This document shows positions 56,330 through 64,000 of a stretch of 64,000 nucleotides of DNA, piece after piece; within the stretch, counting starts at the first letter, position 1, and each line of letters opens with the position of its first letter. Source of the DNA: an uncultured Collinsella sp. (lineage in GTDB: Bacteria; Actinomycetota; Coriobacteriia; Coriobacteriales; Coriobacteriaceae); the NCBI GenBank assembly GCA_902497065.1, contig CABVDH010000003.1, positions 62,001 through 126,000 of the forward strand. The letters run 5' to 3'. The translations under genes were made by a program, and so were the position numbers. The notes beneath the pieces are model-generated. The model was not told where the DNA came from and did not search any database. It saw only the letters and a program-made list of their open reading frames with translations.

Positions 56330-58203
56330 GCGCGATCACCCATCAATACATTCTTGGCGTGGAGCGTGGGGCAGATCCCGCAGCCGGTGCACGACGTGCG
56401 GGTGCAGTCGGGAGTCGTGACGCCCTCGAGCGAGCGACGGTACTCGCGCTCGAGGAAGCCGCGCGTGCAGCCGGGGCTCACATGCTCCCACGGCAGGCGC
56501 CAATCCAACTCGTAGGGCAGGTGCACGAGCTCATTGAGGTCGATGCCGTTTTTGGCAGCAGCTTCCTTCCAGTTATCGAGCGAGAAATGCTCTACCCAGG
56601 CGTCAAAGCGAGAGCCCGAGCGCCAAGCGTCGATGATGACGGGCGTCATGTCACGACCGGCGCGGGACAGCGCGGCCTCGATGAGCGAGGTCTCGGCATC
56701 GTGGTAATGTACGCGGACGGCACGGTTGCGAACGCTCGTGATAAGCAGTTTCTGGCGACGCTTGACGTCGTCGTAGTCGAGCTGCGGGCACCACTGAAAC
56801 GGCGTGGCGGCCTTGGGGATAAAGACCGAAACCGAGATGGACACCGAGATCGAGCCGCGACGAGCCTTGGGCACCACGGAACGACCGAGCTCCAGCACGT
56901 GATCGGCCAGATTGGCGATGGCCACGATGTCCTCGTCGCGCTCGCCGGGAAGGCCCATCATAAAGTAGAGCTTCATGCGGTTCCAGCCGGCCTCGAAGGC
57001 CGCCTTGGCCGCACGGTCCAGGTCCTCCTCGGTCACGTTCTTGTTAATGATGTCGCGCATGCGCTGGCTGCCGGCCTCGGGCGCGAACGTCAGGCCGCCC
57101 TTCTTCTCGCCGGCGACCGACTCGGCCATATCCACGCCAAACGAATCCAGGCGCTGCGACGGAATAGACACGCGAATACCCGTATCCTCCAGGCGACGGT
57201 TGAGCCTGCCGAGCACGTCGCGAATGCAGGAGTGGTCGGTCGTGGAGAGCGAGGTCAGCGACACCTCGTCATAGCCGGTCTTTTCCAGACCCTGAATCAC
57301 CGACGAGACGATCTGGTCGGCCGAGCGCTCGCGCACCGGACGATACGTCATGCCAGCCTGGCAAAAACGACAGCCGCGGGCGCAGCCGCGCAGGATCTCG
57401 ATAGACAGGCGGTCGTGAACCAGCTGCGCATAGGGCACGCACGACTGCGACAGCGGATTCGTGGCGCCGAAATCCTCGACGACGCGCTTGTAGACCACGG
57501 TCGGCGCATCCTTGCCTTCACGCGGCACGGTGTAGCCATGCGGCGAGCAGGGCTCGTCGTGACGAACCTCATAGAGCGATGGCACGTAGTTGCCGGCAAT
57601 GGATGCAAGCTGCTCGACAATCTGCGCGCGCGGGACCCCTTCGTCACGCAGGCGGCGATGCAGCTGGCAGGTCTCGAGCAGCGATTCCTCGCCCTCACCG
57701 ATGAGGATGGCATCGAAGAAGGCCGCGTACGGCTCGGGATTGTACACCGAGGGGCCGCCGGCGATGATGATGGGGTCGTCTTCGCCGCGGTCGGCCGCTA
57801 ACAGTGGAATGCCAGCGAGGTCGAGAGCCTCGAGGAAGTTCGTCACCGCCATCTCGTGCGGCACATGCAGACCGACGATATCAAACGAAGCGACCGGCGC
57901 TGCACCCTCGAGCGAGAGCAGCGGAATGCCTGCCTCGCGCATGGCGTCACCCATATCGGGCCACGGCACATAGCCACGCTCGCAGGAGATGCCCTCGGCC
58001 TGGTTAAGGATGTTGTAGAGGATGGCGATACCCTGGTTGGGCAGACCAACCTCGTACACATCCGGGTAGATCAGGCAGCAACGGTAATCGGCATCGGCCT
58101 TGGAAAGCGTGCCCCACTCGTGATCGATATACCGACTCGGCTTCTCGACCTTGGCGAGCAGCGGCTCAATTAAATGAAAACAATCTTGGTATGCAACGCG
58201 CAA
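56326..58203 (-). CDS. TIGR03960-type B12-binding radical SAM protein
   Basis: 625 aa, function unknown. N-terminal cobalamin-binding-like Rossmann part (about 35-210), then the radical SAM core with CARGCRFC giving Cys274, Cys278 and Cys281. The substrate barrel includes GGLTFAPEAGS and LYFMMGLPGE. A C-terminal cysteine cluster, CTRTSCTGCGICP at about 603-615, may hold another Fe-S centre. No B12 DxHxxG motif is evident, so cobalamin binding is doubtful. Start TTG has GGGG upstream. Operon partner of the following gene. Confidence 0.86.
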   Translation of the reverse strand: MRVAYQDCFHLIEPLLAKVEKPSRYIDHEWGTLSKADADYRCCLIYPDVYEVGLPNQGIAILYNILNQAEGISCERGYVPWPDMGDAMREAGIPLLSLEGAAPVASFDIVGLHVPHEMAVTNFLEALDLAGIPLLAADRGEDDPIIIAGGPSVYNPEPYAAFFDAILIGEGEESLLETCQLHRRLRDEGVPRAQIVEQLASIAGNYVPSLYEVRHDEPCSPHGYTVPREGKDAPTVVYKRVVEDFGATNPLSQSCVPYAQLVHDRLSIEILRGCARGCRFCQAGMTYRPVRERSADQIVSSVIQGLEKTGYDEVSLTSLSTTDHSCIRDVLGRLNRRLEDTGIRVSIPSQRLDSFGVDMAESVAGEKKGGLTFAPEAGSQRMRDIINKNVTEEDLDRAAKAAFEAGWNRMKLYFMMGLPGERDEDIVAIANLADHVLELGRSVVPKARRGSISVSISVSVFIPKAATPFQWCPQLDYDDVKRRQKLLITSVRNRAVRVHYHDAETSLIEAALSRAGRDMTPVIIDAWRSGSRFDAWVEHFSLDNWKEAAAKNGIDLNELVHLPYELDWRLPWEHVSPGCTRGFLEREYRRSLEGVTTPDCTRTSCTGCGICPTLHAKNVLMGDRA

Positions 58204-58213
58204 CGGAAAACCC

Positions 58214-59143
58214 CTAAGCAGCGAGATCTGATGCGTCCTGATAGGACGCCATAGGACGGGTAGCGCCCGCGACCGTGGTCACCAGATCGCGAACGCGGGA
58301 GAACGTGGCAGTGACCACCTCGTTGGCACGGCTGTAGTCGACATCGCGCTCGTAGAGCGAAACAAGCGCACGACCCATGCCATAGGTGCCCGCGGCAGCA
58401 GTGAGCGCCTTGACGGCAAACCCAATATGCGGCGTCTGCTTGACGAGCGCGCGGGTGACCGCTCGGATCACAAGACCGCCGGCAAGCACGCCCGCGACCT
58501 CGTAGCCGCGCTCAGGCTTAATGCCGCGTCCAAAGACGGCAGCGAGCTCAAAGAGCATGCCCACCTGCGCCAGCGCCATAACGGGATAATCGGCGCCCGG
58601 CAAAAACACCAGCGCACCGGTCGCCATATTGGTGAGCGCGCACGAGGTGATGATACGATTGGCGGCCGCGATGCGCATGAAGGTAAAGTTCGCCGCAAAA
58701 GCCGTTTCCTTGTCCGTGCGATCGAGAATCCAGCGGGCAAGCGTCTCGAGCAGATACGTCTTATCGGTTGCCGCTACCACGCCGAGCATGGGCGTGGACT
58801 CCTCTATAAACGGCACCTCCACAGCAGACTCGGCGAGCACGCACACGGGCGCGCCGGCGATCACGAGCTCCTGCACGGCACTCTCCAAGCGGTCGGAACC
58901 ACACGAGAGCACCAGCACCACATCGGTATCGGTCTTTGGAGCAATTCGCTCCTCCCCCAGACGCTCGACGCGCACAATGCCCGAGGTCGTCTGCGGCACA
59001 AAGGCGTCGCGCACCGTCTCGGCCAGAAAGCGCGAGGCGGACGAATCCAGATAGACCGAAACGCGCACCGGCGTATCGGAATCCTTCTTAACGGACGCGC
59101 CCATCTTAAAAGCACGGGTCAGCTTATCTACGGGAATTTTCAT
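58214..59143 (-). CDS. DUF697-like protein of unknown function
   Basis: 309 aa. The N-terminal half (25-140) looks like a Rossmann-type alpha/beta fold (VSVYLDSSASRF, DVVLVLSCGS, GAPVCVLAE). The C-terminal half (about 160-280) has LPGADYPVMALAQVGMLFELA and GTYGMGRALVSLYE, resembling DUF697/YcjF-like membrane-associated segments. No P-loop is present, so it is not the GTPase-DUF697 fusion. ATG has GGAGGGG upstream. Sits between rodA and the radical SAM pair in an apparent operon. Family assignment is from memory of motifs. Confidence 0.65.
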   Translation of the reverse strand: MKIPVDKLTRAFKMGASVKKDSDTPVRVSVYLDSSASRFLAETVRDAFVPQTTSGIVRVERLGEERIAPKTDTDVVLVLSCGSDRLESAVQELVIAGAPVCVLAESAVEVPFIEESTPMLGVVAATDKTYLLETLARWILDRTDKETAFAANFTFMRIAAANRIITSCALTNMATGALVFLPGADYPVMALAQVGMLFELAAVFGRGIKPERGYEVAGVLAGGLVIRAVTRALVKQTPHIGFAVKALTAAAGTYGMGRALVSLYERDVDYSRANEVVTATFSRVRDLVTTVAGATRPMASYQDASDLAA

Positions 59144-59161
59144 AGCAAACCCCTCCAGCGG

Positions 59162-60388
59162 TTACGCGGCGCCCGAACGATGCCGCCATATGGATTGTAC
59201 GATACCCACCGTCAGCAGCTGAATCATCATCGAAGACGAACCGAAGCTAATAAACGGTAGCGGAATACCGGTAATCGGCATCATGCCGATGCACATGCCG
59301 ATGTTTTCGAAGGTCTGGAACGCCCACATGCCAACGATGCCCACACACGAAAGACGCAAAAACAGCGACTCGCACTTAAAGGCGACGCGAATCGTCGAAA
59401 AGATCAGCAGCACGTAGAGGCACAGGAGCAAAAAGGAACCGCAAAAGCCAAAGGTCTCGGACAAAAAGGCGAAGACGAAGTCGGTGTGGAACTCAGGCAG
59501 AAAGCCGCCGGCCGACTGCGTCGCATGGCCCAAACCCTTACCAAAGAAGCCGCCCGATCCAACGGCGATAAGCGACTGCTGCAGGTTGTAGGCGTCGTCC
59601 GAATCGGCATTATCGGGGTCGATAAAGACCGTCAGACGGTTCATCTGATACTGCTTGATGAGCACATCGTGGCCGAGCAACGAATCAAAGACCGAATCGA
59701 GCGCCAGGACGAGGGCCACCAGGCCCACGAGCAGGGCCAGCGTCGACAGTACCCATTCGCGGCGTGCACCGCTCATACAGATGACGATGGCGCCCGAAAC
59801 AAGCACGACCAGGCCCGAGCCCAGGTCGCCCATGGCAACGACGGCCAAAAACGGAATGGACAGCATGCCGCAGAGCTTGACGTAGTCGCGAACGGTATCG
59901 ATGCGACCGTTATACTGCGAGCCAAGCGTAGCAATAAAGAAGATGGTGATGAGCTTGGCAAGCTCAACCGGCTGGAATGTCAAGCCGATACCGGGAATCT
60001 TGATCCAGCCCGTCATGCCCAGACCGCCCGTATAGGACAGGCCCGGAATCTTGGGCGAGAAGATCACGATCAGGTCGATGACGAGCAACGCCGTCGAGAA
60101 ATTGGAAATACCGCGCAAGTCGGTACGCCAGACCAACACCGCCAGCACCGCCCCGATGCCAATTCCCAGCAGATGGCGTGAGAACGAAGCGTCGGCCTTA
60201 AACTGCGAAGCCGACCAGATAATGATGGCACCGTAGGCGACGAGGGCCACAGTAGCCACGAGCACACCGATATGCACCTTTTGGCGAAATGTGCCGCGCG
60301 AGGCCGAAAGTTGCTTGTTGACACGGTCCAGGCTGCTGCGAGAGCCGGTCTTGGTTGAACGGAACAGATCCGCCGGAGAAAAATCCAT
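59162..60388 (-). CDS. rodA: SEDS peptidoglycan polymerase RodA
   Basis: 408 aa. Lipid II glycosyltransferase of the elongasome, about ten transmembrane helices. Family marks are FQPVELAKL, the MGDLGSGLVVL region, YNLQQSLIAVGSGGFFGKGLG, PEFHTDFVFAFLSE and GIPLPFISFGSSS. A 40-residue cytoplasmic N-terminus with basic residues precedes helix 1. ATG has GGAGG upstream. Follows mrdA by nine bases, so it is RodA rather than FtsW. Confidence 0.95.
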   Translation of the reverse strand: MDFSPADLFRSTKTGSRSSLDRVNKQLSASRGTFRQKVHIGVLVATVALVAYGAIIIWSASQFKADASFSRHLLGIGIGAVLAVLVWRTDLRGISNFSTALLVIDLIVIFSPKIPGLSYTGGLGMTGWIKIPGIGLTFQPVELAKLITIFFIATLGSQYNGRIDTVRDYVKLCGMLSIPFLAVVAMGDLGSGLVVLVSGAIVICMSGARREWVLSTLALLVGLVALVLALDSVFDSLLGHDVLIKQYQMNRLTVFIDPDNADSDDAYNLQQSLIAVGSGGFFGKGLGHATQSAGGFLPEFHTDFVFAFLSETFGFCGSFLLLCLYVLLIFSTIRVAFKCESLFLRLSCVGIVGMWAFQTFENIGMCIGMMPITGIPLPFISFGSSSMMIQLLTVGIVQSIWRHRSGAA

Positions 60389-60397
60389 CGCAACCTC

Positions 60398-62467
60398 CTA
60401 TCGAACCGAAGAATCGCCCGAGGCCGAAGAGGTATCGGGCTCGTCATAAATCACGCCGAGCACGTCGCGCACGACATGCATCGCGGTATCTGAGCCGCCG
60501 CCGCCCTGCTCCAGGACGGTAGCGATGACATACTTGGGATCATCGGCCGGTGCATAGGCGCAGAACCACGCGTATTCATCCTCGCCGCTTTTCTCGCCCG
60601 TGCCCGACTTGCCGTATACCTGCGGCGTCAGGGTGCCAAAGTGAGCCGCCAGGGACGTCGATGCCGTGTAAATCACGTCGTGCATGCCGTTGCGAACAAG
60701 AGCCAAATCCGAATCGCTGTTGATCTTGGCCTCCAGGCGCTTCTTCTTGCCCTTGCCGTTGTACTTATAGGCATCGCCGTCGCCATCGCGCGACACGGCA
60801 GACAAAAACACGTGAGGCACGTACTGTTTGCCGCCGTTGGCAAGACCCATATAGGCACACGCCATCTGTAGGGGCGTCACCAGGATGTCACCCTGACCGA
60901 TGGCAATGTTGGTCATATCGCCGGCATTCCACTTGCGGTCCTCGGCAGAGGCGTCGGTGAAGTACGACTCTTTCCACTCGGCATCGGGAATACGGCCCGC
61001 GCCCTCACTCGGCAGATCGATACCGCAGGTCTTGCCTAGGCCCCAGCGACGAAAGACCTCCTGCAGGCCCTCGGGATGTTGCTCGTCATAAAAGAACGCC
61101 TTGCCCATGTCGTAGAAGACGGGGTCGCACGAGTTGGCGATACCCGACTGCAGCGTCATGGTGCCGTGGCCGGAATGCAGCCAGCAGTACTTGCCCCACG
61201 ACTTGCCCAGACCCGTCCAATAGCCCGTGCAGTTGGTCGTCTGCCCCGACGTGTAGGTTCCAAACTCAAGACCGGCCAGCGCCGAGAGCGGCTTGATGGT
61301 CGAGGCCGACATGTACTGTCCGCTAATGGCGCGGTTGAGCAGCGGGTGCGAACCCTTGTCATCATTGAGCTCGGTCCACACGTCATTTGAGACGCCGCCG
61401 ATAAAGACGGACGGATCGAACTTGGGCTGGCTCGCCATGCCCAGGATCTCGCCATTGTTGGGATCGAGACACACCACAGCGCCGTTGCCGGCATTGCTGT
61501 AGCCAGTGGTCTTGGCAAGCTCGATAGCGCTCGCCAGCGCCGTCTCACAGGCCTGTTGGATCTTAAGGTCGAGCGTGAGCTTAATGTCGGAGCCGGCCTT
61601 CGCGGGCACGGCGCCGGCCTGACCGGTCACATTGCCCGAGGCATCGACCTTGACGGTCTGCTCGCCACGAATACCCTGCAGCAGGTTTTCGTAGTAGCTC
61701 TCAACGCCCGCCTGGCCCACGATATCGCCCGACTGGTACGTAATCTTGCCAGCAGAAGCATCATCATCGCCAGAGGTTTTCTTATTCTGGGCCTCGAGCT
61801 GCTCGGAGGTAATGGTGCCGGTATAGCCCAAGATATGGCATGCCGTCTCGCCGTATGGATACTGGCGCTCGGTACGCTCGGCAATCTTGACGCCCGGGAA
61901 CTCGCCGGCGTGTTCCTTGATATAGGCAACCGTGGAGCGACGGACGTCCGTCGCGATGGTATGCAGGCTCTGAGCGCCCTCTGTATTGTCCTGAATATTG
62001 CGAAGGACCGCCACATAAGGCATTCCAAGCACGTTGGCAAGATGGCGAACCAGAACCTCATCCTCGGCAAGGTCGCGGTAGGCCACGACAGCAAGTGAGG
62101 GACGGTTCTGGACAAGCGCCACGCCATTGCGGTCGAGGATGCGGCCGCGCACAGCGGGTGTGGTAACGGTGCGAGTCTGATTACTATTGGCCTGCTTCTC
62201 GTAATAGTCCGACGAGACCATCTGCATGCCCCACAGCTTGACGGCAAGTGCCGCAAACATCGCGCCCACACCCGTGGTGAGAATGGAAAAGCGGCCCTTA
62301 AAGGCGGTCGCCGCGGTATTGCCCTCGCCCTCGGTGGCGCGCGGGGCCGTTCCATGCTGTGTATCGTAGGTAAAACGGGAATCGCCTCGACGCATGATGA
62401 CCAGCGCGACCACGATGGCCACAACCAGCACGATACCGGCGATAATAACCGTCATCTGGGAAGACAT
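60398..62467 (-). CDS. mrdA: Penicillin-binding protein 2, transpeptidase
   Basis: 689 aa. Class B PBP cross-linking peptidoglycan with RodA. PBP dimerisation domain at about 100-285, then the transpeptidase domain with Ser389-T-I-Lys392, the second motif region NSCDP, and KSGTGEKS. Odd point: two hydrophobic segments, 5-26 and 61-84, are separated by a charged loop, while class B PBPs usually have one. ATG has GGGGAGG upstream, so the first segment is probably translated. The end is Ser/Asp-rich. Confidence 0.95.
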   Translation of the reverse strand: MSSQMTVIIAGIVLVVAIVVALVIMRRGDSRFTYDTQHGTAPRATEGEGNTAATAFKGRFSILTTGVGAMFAALAVKLWGMQMVSSDYYEKQANSNQTRTVTTPAVRGRILDRNGVALVQNRPSLAVVAYRDLAEDEVLVRHLANVLGMPYVAVLRNIQDNTEGAQSLHTIATDVRRSTVAYIKEHAGEFPGVKIAERTERQYPYGETACHILGYTGTITSEQLEAQNKKTSGDDDASAGKITYQSGDIVGQAGVESYYENLLQGIRGEQTVKVDASGNVTGQAGAVPAKAGSDIKLTLDLKIQQACETALASAIELAKTTGYSNAGNGAVVCLDPNNGEILGMASQPKFDPSVFIGGVSNDVWTELNDDKGSHPLLNRAISGQYMSASTIKPLSALAGLEFGTYTSGQTTNCTGYWTGLGKSWGKYCWLHSGHGTMTLQSGIANSCDPVFYDMGKAFFYDEQHPEGLQEVFRRWGLGKTCGIDLPSEGAGRIPDAEWKESYFTDASAEDRKWNAGDMTNIAIGQGDILVTPLQMACAYMGLANGGKQYVPHVFLSAVSRDGDGDAYKYNGKGKKKRLEAKINSDSDLALVRNGMHDVIYTASTSLAAHFGTLTPQVYGKSGTGEKSGEDEYAWFCAYAPADDPKYVIATVLEQGGGGSDTAMHVVRDVLGVIYDEPDTSSASGDSSVR

Positions 62468-62480
62468 CTACGGGCCTCCC

Positions 62481-63047
62481 CTATTTGAGCTTGCGGGTCT
62501 TGGGCTTAAAGCGCATACCCGTCTGGCGTCCGCCACGTGCGGAGAATCCATAGCCGGACTGCGGCACGACGCCGGACATCAAAAACGGAATGGCAACCAG
62601 ACCCGTCAGGATCGAGGACGGCAGCGCATGGCCGAAGATCGCCACGACAAAGCTCGTCTCCAAACCCATAAACAGCAAGATGATGCTGTAGATCACATTA
62701 ATGACGAGCGCAAAGGCGCCCACGGTGACGCCGCGCGCACTCGGGGTACCGCCCGTCTGACCGACGGCGCTGTGCACCAGGACAAAAGAACCCACGGTCA
62801 GCAGGAGCGACATAACGCCCACCGGCACGGCAGCGGACAGGTCATAAAACAAGCCGCTGCAAAAACCGCACACGACGGCACGGGTCGGGTCGCCCGAGAA
62901 CACGCTTAGGCACACCAGGATAATCATGAAGTTGACGCGACCTCCCGCAATGGAGATCTGCGGTGCCAGGCCTGCCTGCAGCAGCACACACACAATGGCG
63001 GCGATTACAAACGTGCGGGAGCTCATCCCCTGCTCGTGTAGATCCAT
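62481..63047 (-). CDS. mreD: Rod shape-determining protein MreD
   Basis: 188 aa. Membrane protein of the MreBCD complex, five or six hydrophobic helices. FVIAAIVCVLLQAGLAPQ, a GDPTRAVVCGFCSGLFYDL segment and a basic C-terminus are typical. ATG 63047 is seven bases after GGGGG; the ATG at 63053 is too close to that site. Between mreC and mrdA, a standard order. Confidence 0.9.
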   Translation of the reverse strand: MDLHEQGMSSRTFVIAAIVCVLLQAGLAPQISIAGGRVNFMIILVCLSVFSGDPTRAVVCGFCSGLFYDLSAAVPVGVMSLLLTVGSFVLVHSAVGQTGGTPSARGVTVGAFALVINVIYSIILLFMGLETSFVVAIFGHALPSSILTGLVAIPFLMSGVVPQSGYGFSARGGRQTGMRFKPKTRKLK

Positions 63048-63058
63048 GGACATGCCCC

Positions 63059-64000
63059 CTATTCGCTCGAGCCAGAATCGGTCGTCTCGGACGTGTCGGA
63101 ACTGTCATCCGAGCTCTCGTCCTTCGTCTTGGTCGCAGCATCGCGCGACGTTCCCTGCGGCGTGCTGTTGGCCGTGCTCACGTCCTCATCCGAGGCCGAC
63201 TGTTCGTCGGTCAGCGAGGTGATGACCAGCACTTCCTCGTTGTTCTCGGCCGTGGTCTGAGCGCGCACCACAATGGTGTAGTACACGTCGTTTGCCGATT
63301 TCTCAACCGACGAGACGGTGCCAAGCGGAAGGCCCTTGGGGAACACGCCACCGATGCCAGAGGTCACGATGATATCGCCAACCTTAACATCGGAGTCGAC
63401 GCTCACGTACTCAAGACGCAGCGTGCCGTCAGCCTGACCCTGCAGCATACCCTGGGCGCGCGTGTCCTGCACCATGGCGGACACGCCCGAGTTCTCGTCG
63501 CCAATCAGGCGCACGGTAGAGGTCTTGGCCGATACCTCGATAATCTGGCCGATAACACCGGCAGAACTCGTCACGGGCATGTTGATGGTAAGGCCGTCGG
63601 CAGAGCCCTTGTCGATGGTAACGGTCGAGGTCCAGGCATCGCCGGAGGCACCAACGATACGAGCTGCGGTCGATTTGAGGTTGTAGGTCGATTGCAGCCC
63701 GACCAGGCCCTCCAGGCGCTCGGCAGTCTTTTGAGCCTCAGAAAGCTCGGCGACCTTAGAGGTCAGCTCCTCATTTTGCTTCTTGAGCTCGTCGAGCGTG
63801 TCCTGCGACGCCGTTAGGTTAGAGAACACGTTGCCAATCGCATTGAAGGGAGCCGCCACAGCCGAGCCCACAAAGCGCACCGGAGAGGTAATCGTCGTTA
63901 CGCCCGAACGCACGGCATGAATCGGCCCTGCCTCGCCCTCGCGGATGTAAAACGTGAGCAGCAACACCGAAATCAGGCTGAAAACAATCAACGGGCGCAT
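63059..64000 (-). CDS. mreC: Rod shape-determining protein MreC (5' end possibly cut)
   Basis: At least 313 aa. Extracytoplasmic scaffold activating PBP2. Transmembrane helix within the first 20 residues, coiled coil at about 66-98 (LDELKKQNEELTSKVAEL), then two beta-barrel domains with the VGDIIVTSGIGGVFPKGLPLG motif. The last 45 residues are Ser/Asp/Thr-rich and look disordered. An ATG coincides with the window edge, so true N-terminal residues may lie outside. Confidence 0.92.
   Translation of the reverse strand: MRPLIVFSLISVLLLTFYIREGEAGPIHAVRSGVTTITSPVRFVGSAVAAPFNAIGNVFSNLTASQDTLDELKKQNEELTSKVAELSEAQKTAERLEGLVGLQSTYNLKSTAARIVGASGDAWTSTVTIDKGSADGLTINMPVTSSAGVIGQIIEVSAKTSTVRLIGDENSGVSAMVQDTRAQGMLQGQADGTLRLEYVSVDSDVKVGDIIVTSGIGGVFPKGLPLGTVSSVEKSANDVYYTIVVRAQTTAENNEEVLVITSLTDEQSASDEDVSTANSTPQGTSRDAATKTKDESSDDSSDTSETTDSGSSE

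Noticed and set aside
56326..58203. Ordinary methylthiotransferase (MiaB/RimO)
   Set aside because: The radical SAM motif and overall layout differ: no N-terminal UPF0004 cysteines and no TRAM domain.

Overview
This 64 kb window is chromosomal core DNA of a high-GC, anaerobic Gram-positive bacterium. The best fit is Coriobacteriia (Actinomycetota), probably Collinsella or a close relative. This is inferred from gene content and order, not from a database search. Supporting signs are an actinobacterial integration host factor (mIHF) next to gmk and rpoZ, a PyrK/PyrD type 1B dihydroorotate dehydrogenase, AdhE, pyruvate phosphate dikinase beside its regulator, two-subunit glycyl-tRNA synthetase, and frequent GTG/TTG starts.

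Nearly all genes are on the minus strand and are read from high to low coordinates. Only rpmB, adhE, an APH-like kinase gene and dinB are on the plus strand. From the left: 1-9.5 kb holds dnaJ (cut by the window edge), hemW, dus, lepA, rpsT, holA, comEC and comEA. 9.6-12.1 kb holds thiI, rpoZ, gmk and the mIHF gene. 12.3-17.9 kb is a complete pyrimidine operon, pyrR-B-C-K-D-F, behind a leader that looks like an attenuator. 18.1-23.2 kb is the plus-strand island: rpmB, a REP-associated tyrosine transposase (itself minus strand) between 51-bp inverted repeats, adhE, and the kinase gene. 23.2-33.6 kb holds proS, ispG, rseP, dxr, cdsA, uppS, frr, pyrH, tsf and rpsB, combining isoprenoid, envelope and translation genes. 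33.6-40.3 kb holds xerC, trmFO, dprA, comM, yraN, rnhB and rplS. 40.4-44.3 kb holds ppdK and its regulator. 44.3-50 kb holds glyS, glyQ, lepB, trmD, rimM, khpA and rpsP. dinB stands alone at 50.1 kb. 51.4-55.5 kb holds rsfS, yqeK, nadD, obgE, rpmA and rplU. 55.5-64 kb holds a radical-SAM pair of unknown role, a DUF697-like gene, and the elongasome genes rodA, mrdA, mreD and mreC.

The genes serve translation (ribosomal proteins, tRNA modification, aminoacyl-tRNA synthetases, ribosome assembly), de novo UMP synthesis, isoprenoid and undecaprenyl-phosphate supply feeding the RodA/PBP2 machine, natural transformation (comEA, comEC, dprA, comM), and fermentation (AdhE, PPDK).

I found no tRNA, rRNA, CRISPR array, prophage or obvious new defence system. 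The most unusual items are the transposase with its flanking repeats, a roughly 110-residue inserted segment in the RseP protease, an xerC gene whose conserved N-terminus precedes every ATG/GTG/TTG codon, promoter-proximal hairpins at rpsT and rpsB, the pyr leader, and the uncharacterised radical-SAM and DUF697-like genes beside the cell-shape operon.
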